From the NCBI GenBank assembly GCA_004352715.1, contig SCFE01000090.1, forward strand, positions 101,113-165,112: DNA of 64,000 nucleotides, in the 5' to 3' direction. The translations under genes were made by a program, and so were the position numbers. Positions 57,253 to 64,000 of the stretch are shown here, piece after piece (within the stretch, counting starts at the first letter, position 1; each line of letters begins with the position of its first letter). Source of the stretch: Hofstenia miamia. Its lineage: Eukaryota > Xenacoelomorpha > Acoela. Below the pieces are notes generated by a model. That model was not told where the DNA came from, ran no database searches, and saw only the letters and a list, made by a program, of their open reading frames with translations.

Positions 57253-59440
57253 GTTCCTTTCTATTTATAACCTCAAAAACATGATTACTTTTACAAAATG
57301 GGCGGGGATTGTACCAATATCTCTTAAAATTGAACTCACATGCTGGTTAGGCTTTTGTTTGGTGTTTGCAAAGTGTTGTGAATTCAGCAAATGATAATGA
57401 ACCAGCACTTGTATAAATAGTATCAGTGTGTAGGAAAGTGCTTGTATTTCAACTGTTTAAAAGTTTTTTAATTTATCACCACCTGTGTTATCTTGTTGAA
57501 ATTGTTGTTGAGTGTATGTTTGAACAGCATTGCATTTTATTTGTATATCATCTTGAATGAAAGGGTCTTATTGTGTAGAATGATGATTACTCACTTGGTT
57601 GTATTTTAGCAGCATACTGTTGTTGTCAATACATTGTTTTGACAGCAATCTGTTAATCTATTGTAATTTTCCAGAGAAATAACCACTATTTAAAATGCAG
57701 ATATTGTATACAATGATTTGAAATTTCAATATGTATAGATATTATATATAGTTCATCATAATGAATAAAAGACAATTGAAAAATGCTAGTCCATTTGACA
57801 TTCTTAAAATTTCAGTTTTTTTTACTTTGAATGTTTTAATAGTGTGGACTCTGCATACTGACAGCATTTTAGAAATATAGTCTTTTCATCTCCAAGTGGG
57901 ATAATGTTGGATTTTCACTAAAATTTAAATTTGAATATTTTTAGCTAAAAATGTTTAACTTAGTTTAAATTCCTTAAAAATTAAAAAACCAATAAAAAAT
58001 ATTTGCTAATTTTTGCAGAAATTCACTGTCCTATTTCTTGTTCAGATGATGTCACTACCTTTTGAATAATAAAACTATTACTTTGTAAGATGAAATTCTG
58101 GAAAATCTAAAGGTATTGACACCATCTGAACATGAAAGAGACAGTGAATTCTGCAAAAATTAGCAAATATTTTTTAATGGTCACTTCATTTTTAAAGAAT
58201 TTAAACTAAATTGAACATTTTTAGCTAAAAATATTTACATTTAAATTTTACTGAAAATCCCCCATTCTTTATTGAATGTTAAGGATGATCCCCATACTAA
58301 ATTTAAAGTTTGATCATCTTCTAGGAGCTGTATCTTAGACTTTTGAGTATCCCATTAGGAATTTTTAAATGATGCATTCTTGAATCAGAAAATGTCATTT
58401 CTATCATTTTTTTGATTTGGTTATATGTAATATGTCCAATTTGTAGACACTTAAATTTGTTAATCAAAGATTTGTTTACAAAATTAAGACACATTATCTT
58501 ATAAATTATTTACTTTTGAGCATCTACTCCTTGAGTTGAGCAATCTAGCAACTGAGATTTACCATTTTTTCATTTAAATGTTTACAGAAAATTGCACTTA
58601 CACATCTATTAGAATGACCTAATTCTAAATGTAAATGTGTGAATTTTTTGAAAGGACTCTATTTTTAGTTCTGCACTTTCAGAATTTCATCATAGATCCA
58701 CTACTGAGTGAGCACCCTTGTATTTAAAAACTCTTGATTTCAAATGTAAATTGTAGACTAAATGTCTATTCCATGAATGTTCTTATGTTGCTTAATACTT
58801 TACAAAAGTGGCCTTTCTAAGATAGTACTTGCTATCTTTTCCTTTGTAAATATCATTATTAATGTCAATAAAGCATTTTCATTTGGGAATGTGATTCTAA
58901 GTTTGGCTGTAAACATTTGGAATAGCAGTAAGTGATAAATTTTAAAAGCTTGTGATTTAATCAATGTGAAAAAATCATGGATCTCTGCAATGCTTATATT
59001 TGTTTATTGACAAATGTAAACATTGCAGACATCCCTGAAAAAATGAGACCTTCTTTTTTTGCATCTGTAAGAATAATATTTTCAAGCCAATTTAAACATT
59101 TGGCTTAATGATTTTGTACAAAAATGTTGTAGTGGCAATAAGAGAATATTTTGTAATTCCTATTGCTTAATTTACATTTTAATTAAGTATCACTCAAATG
59201 TGAGTTTTGAAAAAAGTTATTCTATTATCAGAAATTTCCATTTTGTAAGATGCTGATAGTGTACTAAGATGTGTATATTAGAAGGCTATAGCCAATGATA
59301 TCTAAAACTAACATTGCGATTGTTGTAAGCGGTAAATTATTAATCAACATGATTGAGAGAAATCAAGTGTTTCTCCATCTACAATTTAATATTTTAGATT
59401 ACTACATGATTTATTTGTTCATTTTTGCAGTATTAGACTC
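57253..59440. other. Gene-free AT-rich stretch containing a hairpin MITE
   Basis: No domain-bearing ORF. The only structure seen is the long hairpin at 57901-58268. Confidence 0.5.
57901..58268. repeat. Long hairpin: ~150-bp inverted repeat arms, ~45-bp loop (MITE-like)
   Basis: 57908-58060 pairs with 58110-58261: ATTTTTAGCTAAAAATGTT against AACATTTTTAGCTAAAAATA, AAATATTTGCTAATTTTTGC against GCAAAAATTAGCAAATATTT, and GAATTCACTGTC-type loop-proximal parts. The outer ends are GGATTTTCA / TGAAAATCC. It could be a foldback MITE; transcribed, it would form long dsRNA. Confidence 0.75.
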
Positions 59441-59444
59441 TACA

Positions 59445-59520
59445 TCTGTGTAAAAGCTTAGTATCATAAGTGAACAGAAAACTTTCACAATCATTCGGTT
59501 AGGGAGGTCATCAATAAATT
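59445..59520 (-). pseudogene. Short remnant of a minus-strand LINE RT (FADD region)
   Basis: The complement encodes FIDDLPN... and a degraded 'CESFLFADD' block, paralleling 62375-62455. It directly abuts the plus-strand LINE that starts at about 59521. Confidence 0.6.
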
Positions 59521-59554
59521 TGCCTGTTTATTATAGTTTAATTAGATTTCAGTC

Positions 59555-59836
59555 ATGCCTGCAGCTAGCCTTTCGATTGATGATTTGCAGAATCTGCCAG
59601 ACGCCCAATTTGCTATGGTGGTTGGTGCTTTGGATACCATCATCTCTCTTCGCCAAGCTGTCACCTCCCTGTCACGTTCACACCAGTCTTCCAACGTCAG
59701 CCCTTCCAATTTTTTCTTGTCATCTCTGTCAGACTCCATTGCTGGCCTCTTGATCCGATACTACCGTCTCTCGGATGCTGAGCGCAAATCTTTTTGCCTT
59801 CGTCCCCGTCGTCGTGATGCTTATGGTCATGATTGA
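59555..59836 (+). CDS. Small ORF upstream of LINE endonuclease (possible ORF1 remnant)
   Basis: An uninterrupted 93-codon frame, starting MPAASLSIDDLQNLPDAQF and ending RRRDAYGHD. It is Ser/Leu-rich with a basic C-terminus and an amphipathic helix near residues 10-40 (FAMVVGALDTIISLRQAV), which could be a coiled coil. It lacks zinc knuckles or an RRM. Position and composition suit the end or remnant of a LINE ORF1; 19 nt later the endonuclease frame opens. Function is inferred from position only. Confidence 0.45.
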   Translation: MPAASLSIDDLQNLPDAQFAMVVGALDTIISLRQAVTSLSRSHQSSNVSPSNFFLSSLSDSIAGLLIRYYRLSDAERKSFCLRPRRRDAYGHD

Positions 59837-59854
59837 CTACCTGCACCTCCTAGC

Positions 59855-60990
59855 TTGGTTGCTCTTTTTTTGTTTGCCAATGCTCACAGTCTTGTCTCAT
59901 TAAACCGTCGTCTCAGTTTCTACAACTACTTCTTACAGTCGCCTGTTGACTTCATTTTCATTATTGAAACTTGGCTTGATTCTTCTTGTGCTGACAGTGT
60001 TGTTTTTCCTAACTCTGCACTTAAAGTTCTCTGCCGTATGGATCGCTCTAGTGGTCATTATGGTGGTGTTCTGATTGCCACTCATCGCCCTAACCTTGAC
60101 ATCCACCTCCTCTCCTGTGAGTCTTTTCCTTTGATTTATTTTGCGGTTGTGCTGTTGTTCTCAGTGATCACATTGTTTCTCTTCTCTGTGCTTACAGCCC
60201 TCCTTCCAGCAGTCCTTTTCGTATTCCCCTTGCGGATTTTTCATCCATGCTTGAGTACTTTCATGATCAGTCTATCATTCTCTCACCAACTTGGATTTCC
60301 CACTCCTCCTTATCTCCTCATCTGTGGTAACTTCAACCTTCCCAATGTTTGTTGGAATACACTTGACACTAATGACGCCTATGAATCCACTGTTCTGGAT
60401 CTTTTTGCTTCCTATTCTCTTGAACAACTCGTATTTTCTCCTACTTCCCGCTCCTCCCTCCTTCACTTGGTTTTGTGCCCTCACCCTGATCGTATTTTTG
60501 ACACCTCTGTGGTACCTGTTCCGATCGAACTGTCTGATCACTCATTTGTTCACTTCAGCCTGTCTTTCAATTCTATTACCCCACCTGCTTGTCCTGCCAC
60601 TCCTCAATATGCTCGATCTAACAGTGACTTTGTATCTCTAAATGCTGCTCTCTCTTCTTCATTACCCATTTTAATGACTCTTTCTCTGCTGATGACTGGT
60701 ACACCTTCCTTCACCAAGTTATTTCTTCATGGAACTCGACAAAATCTCTGTTGGCCAGCTGCTTATCTGGATCTCTTCAAGACGCTTATGCTTTCTTGCG
60801 TTCCCTGCATTCCTAACCTGACCTCCCAAACTTGCTATCCTGATGGCGTCCCACCCTTTTTTATCCATGAAACTTCCTCAACTCTTTCCATCCATTTAAA
60901 GCATCTCTTCTCCTACATTTGCTCCTCTAAGTGTTTTCCGCCTTGGAAAACATCTTGGATCTCTCCACTATTAAAATCCAATCAGTCACT
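59855..60990 (+). pseudogene. LINE endonuclease domain (plus strand)
   Basis: The 383-codon frame begins in mid-domain: FANAHSLVSLNRRL (N-terminal Asn block), VDFIFIIETWLDSS (catalytic Glu), SGHYGGVLIATHR (RRGGGV-like block), LLICGNFNLPNVCWN (G-D/N-F-N block, Asp replaced by Asn), SLLHLVLCPHPDRI and PIELSDHSFVHFSL (S-D-H block). A frameshifted stretch (60130-60260) lies between the last N-terminal block and GNFN. The order matches AP-endonucleases of CR1/I/Jockey LINEs. The G-D-F-N Asp to Asn change and frameshift imply loss of activity. Confidence 0.82.
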
Positions 60991-60999
60991 TCTTATCGT

Positions 61000-62270
61000 C
61001 CAATAACTTCTTTCTCGGCTGTCAATCATCTTTGAACGTCTGGTCTTTCATTATGTGTTCCCTAAAATTCGTCACCTCTTCTCTGCTTTTCAGCATGGTA
61101 ACCTTCCGGGTCGTTCTACCATCACTAACTTGCTCACTTTGATTGAAAACTGCTATTTCCACTCTGATCGTAATGATCCTGGCTGCATTATCTTTCTGGA
61201 CATTTCTAAAGCTTTTGATCGGTTCCCTCATTCTATCCTTCTTGACAAATTATGTTTATTTGGCTTTGATGCTGATTTAATCGAACTCTTCCAGTCTTAC
61301 CTGTCCAATCGTCATCAGTGTGTCAAAATCAACTCTTCTATTTCTTCCACTGTTTTGTCTCTAGTGGTGCTCCTCAAGGTTCCGTGTTTGCTGTTATCTT
61401 CTTCCTTGTTGCTATCAACGACCTCTCTCAATTCCTTGTTGCTATCAACGACCTCTCTCAATCTGTCCTCAACTCATCCTGTCTACTGTACGTTGATGAC
61501 ACCGCGATTTTCAATGTTGGTAGTTCTTTTGCCTCCAATATTACCTCTGATCTTGAGCTTTTGTCTACTTGGTCTTCTGTTAACCATCTTGATTTTAGCC
61601 CAAGCAAGACATGTGGTATTTCTTTTTCTGTATCTCCCCCTTCTGATCTTCCTCTTCCTGTGAACTTTTCTCCTCATCATACTCATCTTAGAGTTCCACT
61701 TTCGGATAACTTAAATTGGTAGGTCACTTGTCCTTACGTCTCCGCAAAGCTAATTCCTCACTCTTTGCCCTCTTCCGCAATGTTCCCTTTAATTCCCGGC
61801 TGCTTTGAAACTCTTTGTTCAAGTCCATTCCTCGCGCCATTCTTCTCTATGCATCTCCCTGTTGGTAGCCTTCTCGTTCCTTCTTCCACTCTATGAAACG
61901 TTTTCAGAAGCGTGCCTTCAAATGGATCTCTCCCTTGCCATACAAAGACGCCCTTTTCAAATTCTCCACTCTCCCGGTGTCACTCTACTTCCATGGTTGT
62001 GATCTCCTCCTGTTCAATCGACAGCTCACTCGCAAATTGGATCTTGATCCTTTTGATTTCATTAAGTTCTCAAATTCCCGCTCCACTCGCTCTGATGATG
62101 TTTTCTCCTTCTCAATTCGTGGTCCCAAGAACCATCGCACCTTTCACTCGTTTTTCAATCATGCTTATACTGCTGCTAATTACATCTTGACTCTTAACCC
62201 TCCAACAGCGAATCAGTTCAGTTTGTTAGATACAATAATTTCTATATCTTTGACACTGGAAACCGCCGGT
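61000..62270 (+). pseudogene. LINE reverse transcriptase and C-terminal region (plus strand)
   Basis: FSAFQHGNLPGRSTITNLL (fingers), CIIFLDISKAFDRFPHSIL (motif A), YLSNRHQCVKINSS, then after a frameshift SGAPQGSVFAVIFF (motif B) and CLLYVDDTAIFNV (motif C, YVDD at 61489-61500). A 30-bp in-frame tandem duplication just before motif C doubles FLVAINDLSQ (61402-61461). The C-terminal part continues in other frames: KRFQKRAFKWISPLPYKDA (61895), LPVSLYFHGCDLLLFNRQLT and HRTFHSFFNHAYTAANYIL to about 62270. RT residues are intact, but frameshifts break translation. Confidence 0.85.
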
Positions 62271-62304
62271 ATCATGTTCACACTTAGTTTCTTCTATTTG
62301 CTAT

Positions 62305-63340
62305 CCATTCAACTCCGTTCATCGGCAAAGCGGCTGATATCAGATGTCAAGGCGGAGGTACTCGAGGAACACAAAATCTTAGTATCGTCAGCGAACAGAA
62401 AACTTTCACAATCAATAATGCAGTTAGGCAAGTCATCAATAAACAGTATAAACAGCAACGGCCCCAGAACACTGCCCTGGGTAACGCCACTAATAACATT
62501 GACGCTACTAGAAAGAGTTAAATCAACACGGACATGTGTGCGATTTGTCAAGTATGAGGCAAACAGGTCAATAAAATCTTGGTCATAACCGAATTTAATG
62601 AGCTTGAACAGGAGGTAGTCATGACGGACTTTGTCGAATGCTTTCGCAAAGTCAAAATAAACTTCAGCACGCGAGGAACTGGTGTCAAAGTTGGGATATA
62701 TCTTGTCCACGTACAGAAGAAGCTGTGTGACAGTGGAGCGTTTCCTTCTGAAGCCATGTTGGCAATTGCTCAGCTTAGGTTTGACTTTTGGGTAGACAAA
62801 GTTGAGGATTACTCCTTCAAGTACAAGCGAAAGCTGCGATAATAAGTTTATGGGACGGTAATTTCGTACATTTTTAGGAGAGCCCGACTGTAACAACGGA
62901 GTTACAAAAGCACACTTCCAACTAGAATGCCATGCACAGCTACTGAGTATTGATATGAACAAGAAGTAATTGAGCAGCGCAAGAATATTATGTCATTTTC
63001 TGTAAACAAATCCAGGGACCGGGTCATTAGACGTTGATTTCTTGCACTTTGACAATAGAGTCGATACTTCGACAGGGTTAATTGGTAAATAAGTGAGCAT
63101 GATATCTCCGTTTGACATAGCACGAGGAAAACCATGATGTATAGTACCATCTGCACAAAACACAAATGAAAAGTACTTGCTAAACAGGTTAGCTACTGAT
63201 TCAATGCGAAAAAATTTCCATTATTTACTCTTTCAATTATACCTTGGCTGTTCCTCCAATAATTCTTCTATTTTAGAAGTCACTTTTTAATGTGATTCAA
63301 AGGATATTCTTCTAAGTTTTCTTGCCCATTCATATTGATC
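62305..63340 (-). pseudogene. Minus-strand LINE RT fragment (FADD), best-preserved RT in the window
   Basis: The open frame 62962-62309 (217 codons) includes AFVTPLLQSGSPKNVRNYRP, CQHGFRRKRSTVTQLL, AEVYFDFAKAFDKVRHDYLL (motif A), SGVTQGSVLGPLLFILFIDD (motif B) and SFLFADDTKILCS (motif C). Upstream, in shifted frame, come EWARKLRRIS near 63320, KYFSFVFCADGT (63180) and STSNDPVPGFVYR (63030-63010), the usual pre-RT linker. It is truncated at both ends and wedged between two plus-strand LINE copies. The family, with FADD and a short FDFAKAFD motif A, differs from the plus-strand LINE. Confidence 0.85.
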
Positions 63341-63344
63341 ATCT

Positions 63345-64000
63345 CGCCAATGCTCACAGTCTTGTCTCATTAAACCGTCGTCTCAATTTTTACTACTTCT
63401 TGCAATCTCCTGTCGACTTTATTTTTATTACTGAAACCTGGCTTGATCCTTCTGTTGCTGACAGTTGTTTTTCCTAACTCCGCACTCTAATGGTCGCCAT
63501 GGTGGTGTTCTCATCGCCTCACGTCGCCCTAACCTTGACATCAGGCCCTCTCCTTTTAGTTTTTTCCTTTGATTTCTGTTGCGGTTGTGCTGTTGTTCTC
63601 AGTGATAACATTGTTTCTTTTCTCTGTGTTTACAACTCTCCTTCCAACAGTCCTTTCCATATTCCCCTTGCTGATTTTTCATCCGTGCTTGAGTACTTTC
63701 ATGATCAGTCTATCACTCTCTCTCTCGTCAACTTAGATTTCCCACTCCTCATATCCTCATCTGTGGTGACTTCAACCTCCCTAATGTTTGCTAGAATGCA
63801 CTTTACTCTAATGACGCCTATGAATCCGCTCTTCTGGATCTTTTTACTTCCTACTCTCTTGAACAACTTGTATTTTTGACAATTCTGTGGTCCCCGTTCT
63901 GATTAAACTGTCTGATCACTCATTTGTTCACTTCAACCTGTTTGTTAATTCTATTACCCCATCTGCTTGTCCAGCGGCTCCTCAATATACTCGATCTAAC
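63345..64000 (+). pseudogene. Second copy of the plus-strand LINE, endonuclease part, running off the window
   Basis: CCAATGCTCACAGTCTTGTC and following text repeats 59858 onward, with the same endonuclease blocks: VDFIFITETWLDPS, a GVLIAS-type block, LICGDFNLPNVC (here the catalytic-site Asp is present) and IKLSDHSFVHFNL. Deletions remove small parts (around 63475-63500 and 63870). The copy continues beyond base 64000. Confidence 0.82.

Larger units (their letters stand above)
59521..62300 (+). mobile_element. Plus-strand LINE, GC-richer than its surroundings
   Basis: It contains a small upstream ORF, endonuclease, RT with YVDD, and a C-terminal region. Base composition (about 45% G+C, C/T-rich sense strand) is very unlike the AT-rich neighbours, suggesting a younger or foreign family. 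A second, 5' portion of the same family occurs at 63345-64000. Frameshifts are few but present. Confidence 0.82.

Noticed and set aside
59855-61006. 383-codon ORF as an intact host gene
   Set aside because: It is a frameshifted LINE endonuclease; the N-terminal and middle parts lie in different frames and it ends before RT.

Overview
The window looks like a repeat-dominated stretch of an animal nuclear genome. It is roughly 70% A+T, has no operons and no intact host gene, and is packed with decayed eukaryotic transposons: CR1/L2-like LINEs, Ty3/gypsy LTR elements, a Tc1/mariner-IS630 element, a Polinton-type integrase and virus-like structural genes. The species cannot be fixed from sequence alone; a cnidarian, mollusc or other AT-rich invertebrate would fit. 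Nearly every coding trace is a pseudogene.

Layout. 0-3.2 kb holds a LINE 3' end, a perfect 22-bp palindrome and a 42-bp CCAAT-bearing tandem repeat. 3.6-11.5 kb is a large imperfect palindrome whose centre carries more tandem arrays. 12.7-17.5 kb is a nearly full-length minus-strand LINE (esterase ORF1, endonuclease, RT). It sits inside a repeat X whose uninterrupted paralogue is at 46.6-47.3 kb. 17.5-22.1 kb is a minus-strand remnant of a DNA-virus-like element with a fibre-like and a capsid-like gene. 22.2-22.9 kb is another LINE piece.

22.9-46.0 kb is one Ty3/gypsy element, E1 (minus strand), opened by three later insertions: a ~1.1 kb repeat R, a 1.43 kb Tc1/mariner-like transposon with TA duplication, and a second gypsy element E2 (plus strand, 34.0-43.4 kb, 4-bp ATAT duplication). 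E1 resumes on the far side of E2 at the same gag codon. E1 and E2 both carry a long, unrecognised third ORF between integrase and the 3' LTR; each copy has deleted a different part of it.

46.6-50 kb has the X paralogue and two opposed LINE relics. 52.3-54.6 kb is a 2.3 kb non-coding transposon with inverted TACGAAC arrays and an 8-9 bp target duplication, inserted in a second copy of R; the R copy at 31 kb is its empty site. 55.4-55.9 kb is a Polinton-type integrase relic. 55.9-57.25 kb is a third gypsy element, E3, reduced to LTRs and leader. 57.9-58.3 kb is a 150-bp-arm hairpin. 59.4-64 kb is a GC-richer block of LINEs on both strands.

Four single-N positions (14860, 25188, 40464, 57042) are each flanked by duplicated sequence and are probably unmerged assembly overlaps or allelic copies, so the adjoining duplications should not be read as biology without checking. 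Coordinates of decayed elements are by eye and approximate unless a terminal motif or duplication is cited.
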